Shown here piece after piece: positions 1-9,268 of a stretch of 64,000 bases of DNA. The notes under the pieces are model-generated. The model saw only the letters and a program-made list of their open reading frames with translations, ran no database searches and was not told where the DNA came from. The stretch spans positions 4,231,001-4,295,000 of the forward strand of contig NW_024466307.1 in the NCBI RefSeq assembly GCF_017591425.1, written 5' to 3'. Within the stretch, counting starts at the first letter, position 1. Each line of letters starts with the position of its first letter. The DNA comes from Ochotona curzoniae (lineage: Eukaryota; Chordata; Mammalia; Lagomorpha; Ochotonidae). Made by a program: the position numbers and the translations under genes.

Positions 1-219
1 GATAAAATTAAAATGCATACCTCACTCACCGCCTTTGCAACAGTTAGTTCATTTGATACTTGATTCCATACTGAGCCTTGTCCAGGCATTGGAGACTCAG
101 CAGCAAACAAAACAGATGCAAGATAAACTGTATTCTACATGGAGCTGAAATCTCATAATCAGTTAGCACATAGCCTAGCATTAAAGGGGGTGAGTGAATT
201 ATCAGCATTATCTAAATGT

Positions 220-545
220 GCTGTCCGCCAGCTGGAGTTTATTCAGTGCTGTGGGCAGTGCACCAGGATCTTGCCACTTCAGGCACTTGCCTCTGTCACT
301 CCTTCCCCAGCACGTAGCCTCAATCACTTCATCTATGCCCACCCCTCATCCCTGCCCCCCACCCCCCAAGGCCTTGCTTATTTTTTGCTATAACTTCTCC
401 CAGTCTGTTTGTCTAACTTGTTTGGAATTCCTGCTTTCCCTCTCCATCTCATTCAGTCGAAGTTCAATGGCTCCAAGATCCTTTTCTGTCTTGTTTACAG
501 TTACCAAGCACAGCGTCTGGTGTATGAAAGAATTCATTAAACACT
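220..545 (+). repeat. L2 (LINE-2) 3'-end remnant
   Basis: This looks like the worn-down 3' end of an ancient LINE-2. It has a pyrimidine-rich stretch, then TTTTCTGTCTTGTTTACAG and GCACAGCGTCTGG, and finishes with AAGAATTCATTAAACA. These follow the usual order of the L2 tail (gene-poor C/T region, 'cttgttcactg', 'agcacagtgcctgg', 'gaatgaat'). It overlaps short open frames on both strands that I regard as chance. Assignment is by pattern memory; an ancient MIR-type tail is the alternative. Confidence 0.5.
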
Positions 546-2305
546 GAACTTCCGGAACAATTAGGGTGGGAGCACCATCAAACATGCTACCCCGTGCACA
601 CTCACAGTGCACCATCCCCCGTCTGCCTTTGGGTTCTTCTGTTGTCTTTGCTCGGGATCTTTGCTCTAACTCTACCATGTGCTGCTTTGAAGTTCTTTGC
701 CAGAGCTAGCTACAGTTTAGGCGATTCTCATTACTTACATTCCAGAGGTTATACCTTCCCTAAGAAAGGCTTTCCTTTCCACTCAAGCAAAAGTCACCAT
801 CCTGTCACACGCCACCCAAGCACTGTATAAATTCCCAATGAATCTAGGGCAGCTGCAGAGAAGTCCCAGGCAACCAAGAATTTCTTTCTCACATGCCTTA
901 CCGCAGTGTCTTGCACAAAGCCAATGAACCCCTAACCTCAAATGGAGGTTGCCCATCAGCACGTGGCGTACCCTAAAAAATCCAAGTGGCTGAAAATCAC
1001 TACCTTTACCTGAACCAGGGATGAGCCAACGTGAGAGGGGAGTGGGCAAAGTAACATCAGGACAGGGCTTCCGGTCGTAGCTGCCAGGCATCCACGCAAA
1101 AGCGCTCGGATACATCTAATAAGAAATGAGGGATCATTTTGTTGAGCAGAAAGGAAAAAAAACTATCAACTTCAGTTATCACATCTGCAGTATATGATGT
1201 AGAGAATGCATATGCTTACTAAGATTGTCACAGAAGTGCCTGGAAGCTAAAGAATGAGCAAGACGGATAAGACATGAAAATCTCGCAACCAAAGTTCTTG
1301 TGCAGTAGATGCAAAACTCAAAAAGAGAAAGCATGGGGATAGGAAATCTGCTACAGCATTCAGCAAACCTTATTGGGAGAGTGGAGGCGTTTACCCATTA
1401 TCAAAGAGGATTAACTAATAAACGCAATGAGAAAATTAAAGGAAAAGAATATGTGACCACTCGAAGAAAGGTTATTCAGGGAAGAAAAAGAATTAAACCC
1501 ACACATTGCAAAGATATTGACAGAATAGCTATAAATAAAGACCTGACACATACATGCCACTATGTGAGGGAAAGTGCTAAGTCTAAAGGGAGGGTCAGAA
1601 TCCTGATGGAGACAAAATGGAGCTGCAGAGGGCATTTTGAGGGAAGACTCCAAGTCAGTGGGCTGATCTGCACCACAGAGGCACGCTGGGAAGGCAGGTG
1701 GAGCTTTCTGAAATAAAGAGAAGCTACTAACTGTGGCAATTAAAGTGATAAAAAGGTTTTGACACCAGAGCAGCTAGCTTCACACCACATTTTGACATTC
1801 TTTGTCTGAGAAAAAGAATCAGCATGCAGAGCTTACAGTCTTACAGAACTGAGCCGCTCGCAGCTCGCGAGGCAGACATCAGAGTGAACGCTCACTCCGG
1901 GCCAGCAAAGGCAGAGCAGTCAGTCCCCACACGCTTCCTTATGAGACAGGTTTTGTCAACATATCAGGCATTTTTAGATTTTGCTGTTACTGTACTTTAA
2001 ACATTTCTGATTCAATTCAGGACTAATCTTAAGTTCTGAGAAGTGTTAAGTTACTTATTTATTCATTTATTTATTTTTTTGGACAGTGAGACAGAGACTA
2101 TTTTTATACCCCAAACCATCAGGTAACTATGCCCTAAAATGTAATATTTCAGCACCATGCTTTGAGGCAAAAAATTAGGTATACTAATTTTCAATTAAAT
2201 TTTCTAAGTAGATATTGTCATGCAGAACAAAACTGAAGGTACGTACTGGCATAGCTTGCTCTGTACATTTACCCTATAAGATGGGTAAGGAAGTAGACAT
2301 TCCTA
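546..2305. other. Unique sequence, no gene seen
   Basis: I see no recognisable repeat or gene here. Around 1850-1925 there is a small CpG-richer patch (GAGCCGCTCGCAGCTCGCGA), unusual against the AT-rich surroundings but too short to call a CpG island. A T/A-rich run at 2050-2085 followed by a purine stretch may be a scrap of a minus-strand SINE tail. Confidence 0.4.
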
Positions 2306-2416
2306 GGCCTGGCACAGCAGCCACGTGGCTAAAGTCTGCTTTGCTTGCACCAGGATCCCATAGAGGTGCCAGTTCAAGTCCTGGCTGCTCTACTTCCTAT
2401 CTAGCTCCCTGCTTGT
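2306..2416 (+). mobile_element. CSINE, 5' half of a split copy
   Basis: This is the tRNA-like head of a lagomorph C-type SINE. It shows an A-box region (CAGCCACGTGGCTAAAGTC), CAGGATCCCATAGAGGTGCC, and a B box (GGTTCAAGTCC-like; here AGTTCAAGTCCTGG), ending at CTCCCTGCTTGT. The body stops abruptly where the TGTT-ended element begins. It resumes at 3597 with CTTGTGGCCTTGGAAAGCAG, so this and the 3597-3772 feature are one insertion interrupted later. The sequence is moderately diverged, indicating an older copy than the one at 3260-3565. Confidence 0.85.
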
Positions 2417-2530
2417 TGTTAGTCATTTTTAAAAGTTAAAGTTCTAGGTATTACGATATTATTACGCGCAGCTAATTCCCGCAACCTGGTTCTTTACCGT
2501 GAGCCGAAAACCCCAGACGCGACGAGGTAG
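2417..2530 (+). repeat. Left terminal inverted repeat
   Basis: This is the left arm of the inverted repeat. Key blocks are AAGTTAAAGTTCTAGG, TATTATTACGCGCAGCTAAT, TCCCGCAACCTGGTTCTTTA and GAAAACCCCAGACGC. Read on the opposite strand, the right arm repeats these in the same order. There are about five mismatches in the outer 32 bp, a one-base gap plus several differences just inside, and then a stretch of about 60 bp with only about three differences. Confidence 0.9.
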
Positions 2531-2619
2531 GAGGTTTTTTGCAGCGGGGAAGGAGCAGGGCCGCTGGTGCTGAGGCGAGGAAGAGGAGGCTGGGAAGCGG
2601 GAAGGAGAGAGCCGCACCT

Positions 2620-3030
2620 GGGGCCTTCTCCTCAGGTGAGCCTGCAAGGGGCGGGGGCGGGGACTGGGCGGGACTGAGGGCAGGCCCCAGCGGATTGGTG
2701 CCCGAGACTGTCACAGGTGATTGCCTAAGAATGATTGGAGAGTGGGCGGGGCTGGGGCGGGGCTGGGGCGGGGCTGGGGGCGGGGCGGGGCTGGGAGTCT
2801 CAGGTGAGATGCCGGGTTCCATCTGATTGGTGGACAGCGGGACTGGCGCGAATTTCCTGAGCTGTGAGGAAGAGGAGCTGACGCCTGCTCCAGGATGGGT
2901 TATTGGAATTACAGGACTAAGAGTGTCCCTCCATCTCGCATTCCTCCCACCAGGCTGCAACCACTGCCAAGAGAAAACTCAACTTGAAGAAGCCATAGAG
3001 AACAATGCCCATTTTTCTTTATATATAACA
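2620..3030 (+). promoter_or_regulatory. Promoter-like core of the TIR element
   Basis: The interior carries clustered promoter-type motifs. There are many GGGCGGGG GC boxes. ATTGG (inverted CCAAT) occurs at 2694, 2734, 2826 and 2902. CAGGTGA occurs at 2633, 2714 and 2801, each followed by an ATTGG within 20-61 bases. A TATA-like TTTATATATAA lies at 3018-3028. The order GC/CCAAT then TATA reading rightward resembles an LTR U3 region or a small polymerase II promoter. Activity is inference; only the motifs are seen. Confidence 0.5.
2743..2806 (+). repeat. G-rich 11-bp tandem repeat (GC-box array)
   Basis: Imperfect tandem copies of GGGGCGGGGCT lie inside the core of the TIR element. Each unit contains an Sp1-type GC box, and the runs of four or more G at short spacing could form a G-quadruplex on this strand. 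Confidence 0.85.
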
Positions 3031-3060
3031 AAAGGCCTTCCGGCCACACTTCTTCCTCCT

Positions 3061-3116
3061 GGCCTCCTGGCCTCCTGACCTCCTGACCTCCTGGCCTCCT
3101 GGCCTCCTGGCCTCCT
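3061..3116 (+). repeat. 8-bp minisatellite (GGCCTCCT)x7
   Basis: Seven consecutive copies of GGCCTCCT are seen, two of them with G to A changes (GACCTCCT). The array lies just downstream of the TATA-like motif and before the right inverted repeat of the TIR element. Confidence 0.9.
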
Positions 3117-3162
3117 CACCATACCGATGTTCCTGTCCCGCTGGAACAAACCTAAGATACCT

Positions 3163-3259
3163 CCTGGCGTCTGGGGTTTTCAGCTCAAGGTAAAGAACCA
3201 GGTTGCGGGAATTAGCTGCGCGTAATAATAACATAAACCTAGAACTCTAACTTTTTAAA
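3163..3259 (-). repeat. Right terminal inverted repeat, inner part
   Basis: On the minus strand this matches the left arm, including TCTAGG, TATTATTACGCGCAGCTAAT and CCGCAACCTGGTTCTTTACC. The outermost bases are displaced by the SINE at 3260-3565. They continue at 3566-3596, after the target duplication, to the AACA terminus. Confidence 0.9.
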
Positions 3260-3565
3260 CTTTTTTTTTTATTGGAAAGGCGGATGTACAGAGAGGAGAG
3301 ACAGAGAGGAAGATCTTCCATCCGATGATTCACTCCCCAAGTGAGCGCAACAGCCCATGCTATGCCGATCCGAAGCCAGGAGCCTCTTCCGGGTCTCCCT
3401 CAGGGGTGCTGGGTCCCAAAGCTTTGGGCCGTCCTCGACTGCTTTCCCAGGCCACAGGCAGGGAGCTGGAAGGGAAGCGGGGCTGCTGGGATTAGAGCCA
3501 GTGCCCATATGGGATCCTGGGCGTGCAAGGCGAGGACCTTAACCACTGCGCCACCGCGCCGGGCC
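3260..3565 (-). mobile_element. CSINE, young full-length copy in the TIR element
   Basis: This is a minus-strand full-length CSINE. On the minus strand it begins GGCCCGGCGCGGTGGCGCAG, with an intact A box, then GGATCCCATATGGGC and a TTCTAATCCC B box, and ends in a poly(A) seen here as T10 at 3261. It is bracketed by a perfect 21-bp target duplication at 3239-3259 and 3566-3586 (core CTAGAACTCTAACTTTTTAA). The duplication length and the TTTAAA motif are as expected for LINE-1-driven target-primed insertion. Perfect flanks and low divergence make it one of the two youngest insertions in the window. Confidence 0.95.
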
Positions 3566-3596
3566 CTAGAACTCTAACTTTTTAAAATAATCAACA

Positions 3597-3772
3597 CTTG
3601 TGGCCTTGGAAAGCAGGAGACCTGGAAGAGGCTCCTGGCTCCTGGATTCGGTTCAACTCAGCTCTGGCCATTGTGGCCACTTGGGGAATGAACCAGTGCA
3701 TGAAAGATTTTTTTGTTCTCTCCTCTCTATAAAATCTGACTTCCCAATAAAAATTAACAAATTAAAAAAAAT
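3597..3772 (+). mobile_element. CSINE, 3' half of the split copy
   Basis: This continues the SINE begun at 2306, with GGCCTTGGAAAGCAG, GAGACCTGGAAGAGGCTCCT, CACTTGGGGAATGAACCAG and an A-rich tail ending near 3772. Relative to full copies, about 45 bases between AAAGCAG and GAGACC are missing. The join with 2306-2416 is exact once the TIR element and one copy of CTTGT are removed. Confidence 0.85.
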
Positions 3773-4475
3773 CTGTGTGGCCTCCATAATTTTTGGAATG
3801 CCCTTTGGCCACTATTTTTTCCCCCAAAAAATATTGTCATGGTACAGGTGTGTTTGTGTGCAACTTGAAAATACAGTAACTGCGAATGCCAGCTGTTAAA
3901 AATGCCTGTGACGAAAGAGCTGTGCCTGAAGGAGAGGCTCTCTCTGCCCCCTCGTCGTCCAGGCTGGCACGTTGGGTCCATGGCCATGCAATAACTCGGT
4001 CTCTAGTTTCTGAAACTCTCGGTGTCACATTTGCAGGCAGGGCTGACCTCCCAGGGAATCCTTCACCCAAGCTTAGCAGACTTTGGCCTGGGTGCAGTCA
4101 TTACTTTCCTGTGCAGCTCAACTGGAGCCCGTCCCAAGCACATTCTTTCTGTAGCTTGTATACTCAGGCTCTTTTTTCTGCCTTGATTATCCCAAAGGCT
4201 AGAATCAGCCGAAAGGGAGAGCCCCTACATCCTGGAGCCAGCCTCATTGTTCTAGCCAATCAAGTCTAAACGCGCCTCTATTGCCTTGCACAATCCCGTG
4301 AAAACCACACTATGTCTGCCTGCATTATCCCACTGCCACTTTCACCTCCTGAGTGTGCTTCTGCGGGCAAGCCTGGCATCGCCGCGTGCCCTCTCCAGAA
4401 ACTGACTGCCAGGCTTTATCCTTTGCATGCCAGTCATGTCCTGACCCATGGCCCGTGCTACACTTGCATAACAAT
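3773..4475. other. Unique sequence, no gene seen
   Basis: This is mixed-composition DNA slightly richer in GC than its neighbourhood. A 127-codon open frame on the plus strand (3886-4269) has no recognisable domain or signal and I do not call it. It may include worn repeat sequence, but no family stands out. Confidence 0.3.
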
Positions 4476-4485
4476 GAAGCCTAAT

Positions 4486-4819
4486 CTTTTTAAGAAATAT
4501 TTATTTTTATTGGAAACTCAGATATACAGAGAAGAGAGAGGGAAAGACAGAGAGGAAGATCTTCCGTCCAATAATTCACTCCCCAAATGGCCACAATGGC
4601 CGGAACTGAGCCAATCCGAAGTCAGGAGCCAAGAGCTTCTTCCAGGTGTCCCCGCAGGTGCACGGTCCCAATGCCTTGGTCAGTCCTCAACTGTTTTGTC
4701 CAGGCTACAAGCAGGGAACTGGATCAGAAGCAGAGCCACTGGGATTAGAATCGGTGCCCATGTGGGATCCCAGTGTGTTCAAGGTGAGAACTTTAGCCAC
4801 TAGGCTATGGTGCTGGGCC
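4486..4819 (-). mobile_element. CSINE, full-length, minus strand
   Basis: This is a full-length CSINE on the minus strand. It has a T-rich start, AGATCTTCCGTCC, CTGGGATTAGAATCGGTGCC (B box), and a head ending TGGTGCTGGGCC. It is flanked by GAAGCCTAAT at 4476-4485 and 4821-4830, a target duplication that fixes the ends. It is moderately diverged from the freshest copies. Confidence 0.92.
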
Positions 4820-4834
4820 TGAAGCCTAATTATT

Positions 4835-5145
4835 AAAGTGCATATTTTTAAATCTGTTTGAACATTTGAATGGCAGGATGAGAGCAGGAGCAAGAGGTCT
4901 TTGATTTGCTGGTTCATTTTTTCCATGTCCCAACAACCAGGGAAGGACCAGATGGAAGCCAGGAGTCCAGGAAACTCTATGCAAGTCTCACATACGGGTG
5001 ACAGGAGGTTGAGCACTTTTGCAAGTAGTTGTTGCCTCCACAAACGCATTAGCAAGAAGCTATGCTGGACGCTAGGGTACCGGTCATTCTGATGTGGGAG
5101 AGTGTCCTAAGTGGTAACTTAACTTGCTATGCCACAACATCCCCT
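4835..5145 (-). mobile_element. Older C-type SINE, minus strand
   Basis: This is a diverged minus-strand member: CAGGATGAGAGCAGGAGCAAG in the tail region, CAGATGGAAGCCAGGAGTCC, TTGCCTCCACAAACGCATTAG, and GTGTCCTAAGTGGTAACTTA in the tRNA-like head. The head resembles the older lagomorph C repeat (TTAAGTTACCACTTGGGA on the other strand) rather than the young form. Confidence 0.7.
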
Positions 5146-5209
5146 TCCCGTGCTATCAAACAACTCAAAACACCATGAATTTGGGTATAGAGCATATTCG
5201 AATGGCTAT

Positions 5210-5475
5210 GCATTATAGACTCAAGTTTGTGTCTCCCCTAAAATTCTTATTTTGAAATCCTAATCTCAATGGGATTGTAAGTCTGAGTCTTTGGTCAGGA
5301 GAGCAGGATTGATGGCCCTATACAGTAGATCCCTGCGAACTCCCCCGGGCTTTCTGCTAGACAGGAACGGAAAAATGAATCAGCAGTCTGCAAGCACAAG
5401 AGGACGCTTCCTGGAGCTGGACTCCATTGGCACCGCGATTCTAGAACTGTGAGAAACCAAGCATATTGTTCATAA
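5210..5475. repeat. ERVL-MaLR LTR-like remnant
   Basis: The order GTGTCTCCCCTAAAATTCTTA, TTTTGAAATCCTAATCTCAA, then ATTCTAGAACTGTGAGAAACC matches the start and end landmarks of mammalian apparent-LTR retrotransposon LTRs (MLT/MST group). It is heavily diverged, with no coding remnant. Confidence 0.5.
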
Positions 5476-5714
5476 GGGCACAGGATATGGTACTTTTTAT
5501 ACTAGTTGGTGTTGATGAAGACTTCACGTGTGTGTTGAGGGGGCGGGGATCTACGTAGTCTAATGGAATGAGTGTAGGCTTTGGCAAGGGCCTATTCAAA
5601 CTGAGGTGCTACAGCTCAGAGGGAGGGATTGGCAACGATTCAGGGTGTTTCATCTTAGAAACAGTAATAATTAAAAATAATTAGCTGAAGTAGTCCAGCA
5701 TAAAAATAGCAGCG

Positions 5715-5885
5715 GTAATGTTATTCATTGATCATTGTGCTTCGGGCATTGTTCTAAGTTGTTTTTTACACTCAATTCTCAAAAAATGCAGTGAGGTATT
5801 TGCAATTATCTTCATTTCACAGAAGAGAAACACTGAATCACCAATTTTTGAATAATTGGTCCAAGAAAGCTGTTTGTGTTAGAGC
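5715..5885 (+). repeat. MIR
   Basis: This contains the MIR core and 3' part: ATTGTGCTTCGGGCATTGTTCTAAG, CACTCAATTCTC, GTGAGGTATTTGCAATTATC, TTCATTTCACAGAAGAGAAACACTGAATCACC. These match the remembered MIR order (gcactgttctaagcg, ctcatttaatcctc, gaggtaggtactattatc, cattttacagatgaggaaactgaggc). It is ancient and noncoding. Confidence 0.8.
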
Positions 5886-6019
5886 TCATGAATATATTTT
5901 TTTGAATGACGCCATTGGTAGATACATAAACTTTAGATAATATTACCTATTTTTAGGCACGTACCAAGGGGTAGGCATCATCTAATTACTGTTGCCGATT
6001 GGATTGTAATGTGAATTCA

Positions 6020-6190
6020 CACGTCTCTTCCTTTCTTCTTTTCTCTGTCCTCCATCCATGTGGTCTCCATCCTTGCCTCTCTGCCCTTACTCCTTCCTTC
6101 TCCATCTTTGCCTGCCGCTTCCTCTGTCCTTCCCTCTTTCTTTGCTCTCTGTCAGTCTCTTTCGCCCTCTCTCTTCTCTTTTTCTGGTCC
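6020..6190 (+). repeat. Polypyrimidine tract
   Basis: This is a C/T-rich low-complexity stretch (TCTTCCTTTCTTCTTTTCTC, then runs of CTTCCCTCTTTC) with few purines. No splice context around it suggests an exon. Confidence 0.7.
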
Positions 6191-6289
6191 CATAGTCACC
6201 CTGGTAATTATTGAGTTCGAAATGAATATTGGGTGGTGAGTAAAATAGACATATGCTTGGAAGAGTGGGGTTACTAAAAAACATTTCTG

Positions 6290-6780
6290 AAGCTGGGGAA
6301 ATTGCTACAGAACCATGTTTCCACCCTGACTGTCCACTACTAGCCTGACACGCTGTAAGCCAATTACTGGCACCTTGGTAAAGCAGGTGTTGATTGTAAA
6401 CTGCAGAACAAACAGCCGGACAGCTATTCCTTAATTCCTGGATTTCCTGAGTGGAATTTTAATACTCTGTTCCACAGGGAATTTTGATGATGACCGAATA
6501 GGCTCTTTGGGGGGATATGAGCAGAGTCTAATTAAGATTTGCACCGATTATTAGGAATGAATCCGCTTAAGAGATTACTGCATGTCAAGATATTACCTGG
6601 ATGGGAAGTAAGTGTACTCTGGGTCCCCTGATTCGGAGACTGTATGGAAACAGCTGCACTATGTTCTTAATTGAGCAAACTAATTTTAGTAAGAGAATCA
6701 TTCGCAACAAAAAGCAGTAGGGTAAAGAAATGTTTAGACTTGGTGGGGAGATGTGGCTGATGGTAGCTGGCATCTGAATG
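6290..6780. promoter_or_regulatory. Candidate conserved noncoding block
   Basis: This stretch is free of recognisable repeats and has balanced composition. Homeodomain-type motifs are dense (CAATTACT, TCTAATTAAG, TTAATTCC, TGATTGTAAA), along with GATTATTAGG. That texture is typical of developmental enhancers, but conservation cannot be judged from one sequence, so this is a weak inference. Confidence 0.25.
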
Positions 6781-7924
6781 TGCTGTAGAGGGACTTTATT
6801 GCAAAGGTATGCATTAAAAATAACGTATTGTTGGCAGGTTGTTAAAAGGAGGTGCTTGAGAACTTGTAACAGAGGAACTGATCTATGTGGGGGTTCAGAA
6901 AAGACTTTTTATTTAGTTAAATATATAATCATATGCAGCTAAGTTAACTTAATTGAATCTACCTGATATTAGATTTTGAATAGTTTAATATGGCTTTGAA
7001 ACAGTCATTTCTATAGGACATTAAGCTTACATAACGTTATCTTAAAAATATACTCTACTTTTTGATTTATAGGAAATTTAGAACTTAAAAAATACTAACT
7101 GTACCTTTCAGAAAGTATGATCATTTTATGATCATTCTTCCCTTTGGAAATGCATTTCCAAAAAATCAATAATGTTATAATGCTCAATTTACAAAATCCA
7201 ACTTCACAAAATGGATCTTTTTAGAAGTACATCCTATTGCATAATTCAAAAATACTTTAGAAGTTGACTTGGGACATGGAAGTTATCATACACAAGATAA
7301 TCCTTCATCCTGTTATTAAGTGAGTCAAATACATTACCATGATTGATCAAATGGATGGACAAGTGAATTTCTCAGTTAATCATATTTTCATCGCGTCCTT
7401 TGCTTAGCATTTCTATATCATCAATTCTACACAATATATAAATTGGTTGGCCAATTTGAAATGGGATTGGTTAAAATAAACATACTTCATAATGTTATCT
7501 TTCATAGTCTGATAAATTTGAAAATGAAATAAAACTTACTTTCAATTTCTTAGGAGCAAATTGGGATGCAATTTGAACCTCCTAAGTACGGAACTAAGAT
7601 GTATTTTGGTTTTCAGTCACCGATTTTGTGGCTGTTTATTTTCTCTCTTTCTTTTGGTCTGGATAGGAGTTAAAATCTCAATGATCCCATTTTACTACTG
7701 GAATATGGAAGAGTATGTAAGAATAAGGATAAAAAGAGTAGCTAGCTAATGAGAAGACTGATGGTGTCAATATCTATTTGTAATTGTTTTCTCTCTAATG
7801 CAATGGAGGGCACACAGATGAATTCTAAACAATTTGTATTTAGAGAGAATATGTATGGCTAGCTTTATGTAATTTTTAAAACTGCTCTGCAATAAGTGGC
7901 ACCAAACTTACTAAAGTTAAGATA
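6781..7924. other. AT-rich unique sequence
   Basis: No gene, transposon or tandem repeat is recognised. The longest open frames are about 60 codons and have no domain features. Confidence 0.4.
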
Positions 7925-8220
7925 CATTTGTTATCTCATAGTATCTGTGGTTTCTGAGACTGACCATATGCGAATTTGGTCCTTTGTGTAGGGTCCCTGC
8001 CAGCTGGAATCAAGTTTCCAGCATCAGTCCTGACCTCATGTAAGGCTTGCTATTCTTTCTCTCCCATGCTCACTGGCAGGAAGTGCTCAGAATGAAATCC
8101 TCAAGGCCCACAGGCCACTCGGAGTTCCCTACCCTTGGAAATTCCTTTTGTCTCTCTACATCCTTCTTTGGTGGGTTCAGCCCAAAGTCAGGGTCATCAG
8201 CATAATCTTCAAACTTCTTC
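7925..8220 (+). repeat. ERVL-MaLR LTR-like remnant (MLT1 type)
   Basis: CATTTGTTATCTCATAGTAT, TCTGTGGTTTCTGAGACT, GGTCCTTTGTGTAGGGTCCC and CTCACTGGCAGGAAG follow the pattern of degenerate MLT1-like LTR sequence (tctcacagtt, gggtcctctgc, and so on). It is followed by a short TTA/ATT microsatellite at 8219-8246. The family call is tentative. Confidence 0.4.
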
Positions 8221-8989
8221 TTATTATTATTATTACTATTATTTTAACATGAAGTAAAAAGAAAAAAAAAACAACTTAAGCAGTCTTCAGAGTTCTCTCA
8301 CCTTTGCTCCTTTTGTATTCCATGGGCCCACCCACAACACAGGTTAGGGAGAAAGTTGCCTAACTCTGAAACTATCACAAGATTCTTACAGCCTGGATCC
8401 TTTCCAAATAATATCAGTAACATTGAGAAGGAATATCATCTAGAGATAATTTACACTATTTCAAATTATTTACACAGCAGAAGGTATGTCCCCAACAAAT
8501 TGATACAAACATTAAAGAAAACTTTCTAGTCCATAACCTTATTAACTCATTTTGTCTAGTTAGAAGAAAGTCTCAAAATTCATTGACATGTTATACTCTT
8601 CGCATTTGTTGGCATAAAAATGTAAACACTAGTTTTATGAGAAGATAGTTATGCTTTTTGTCACTTGCCTACTGTAAATGAGCAATATTGAATTTTTGAA
8701 ACAGGTACAGTAATGAGACCAATCCTATGTTTCCCTTCTGTTGTGACATAAAAGGAAGATGTTTGCACTCAGCACACTTTCAGAGTAGGAACAAGAATGA
8801 CTAACTATGAAAATGTGCAAACTGGACTTGGGGTACTGCCAATGGGATTGTTTCACTGTAGATTGTTGCTTATTTCTCATAGTTGGAAACCAGAGGATAT
8901 CATTGTGCCTCCTCTGAAATATTCTGGCTTCTCTATTTTTGTTTTAAAGCATTTTAGAGCCACAGATTTGAGATTTAAGATATAAATAG

Positions 8990-9268
8990 TAGAGTGGGCA
9001 TTTGGCATAGGACTTATTACACTTTTTGGTCACCCGTATCTCAGAGTGCTTGGGTTCTAGTCCTGGCTAAGCTCCCAACTCCAGCTTCCTGCTAATGCAC
9101 CCTTGGAAGTAGGCGATGACTCAAGTTGCTGGGTCCCTGCCATCCACTTGGGAGACCTGAATTCAGTTCCTGGCTCTCAGTGTTGCTGGTCCATCCTTGG
9201 CCAGTGCAGACCCTGGGGAGAAGTAATACTGGATAAGAACGCTTTGTCTGTTAAATAAACAATCACTG
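8990..9268 (+). mobile_element. Older C-type SINE, plus strand
   Basis: A diverged plus-strand copy is seen: GGCATTTGGCATAGGACTTA (head), GGGTTCTAGTCCTGGCT (B box), AGCTTCCTGCTAATGCACCC, GGGTCCCTGCCATCCAC, GGGAGACCTGAATTC, then GTTAAATAAACAATC as the tail. The CTAATGCACC wording is typical of the older C repeat subfamily. Confidence 0.8.

Larger units (their letters stand above)
2417..3596. mobile_element. TIR element with GC-rich core, family not recognised
   Basis: This is a complete insertion into a SINE, flanked by the 5-bp duplication CTTGT (2412-2416 and 3597-3601). It starts TGTTAGTCATTTTTAAAAG, and its far end reads as TGTTGATTATTTTAAAAAG on the other strand. The inverted ends run about 100 bp with a core block of about 60 bp that is nearly identical. 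The interior is GC-rich with a promoter-like array and no convincing ORF. A young SINE (3260-3565) sits inside the right end; without it and its target duplication the element is about 850 bp. TG...CA ends plus a 5-bp duplication fit a solo LTR. The long inverted ends fit a non-autonomous integrase-type or other cut-and-paste element better. I cannot decide between them. Confidence 0.75.

Noticed and set aside
2417..2530. Viral replication-origin hairpin suggested by TATTATTAC near GC-rich inverted sequence
   Set aside because: The motif is not at the apex of a local stem-loop. The inverted partner lies about 700 bases away at the element's other end, and no replication protein frame is present.
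2472..2960. 162-codon minus-strand frame in the GC-rich core of the TIR element
   Set aside because: The predicted product is Pro/Ser/Ala low complexity produced by the GC-box array. The opposite strand is equally open, as expected from stop-poor GC-rich DNA. No domain is seen.
3269..3577. Cluster of 60-80 codon frames on both strands
   Set aside because: All are translations of the CSINE body. The same peptides recur at 33283-33595, confirming they are repeat-derived.
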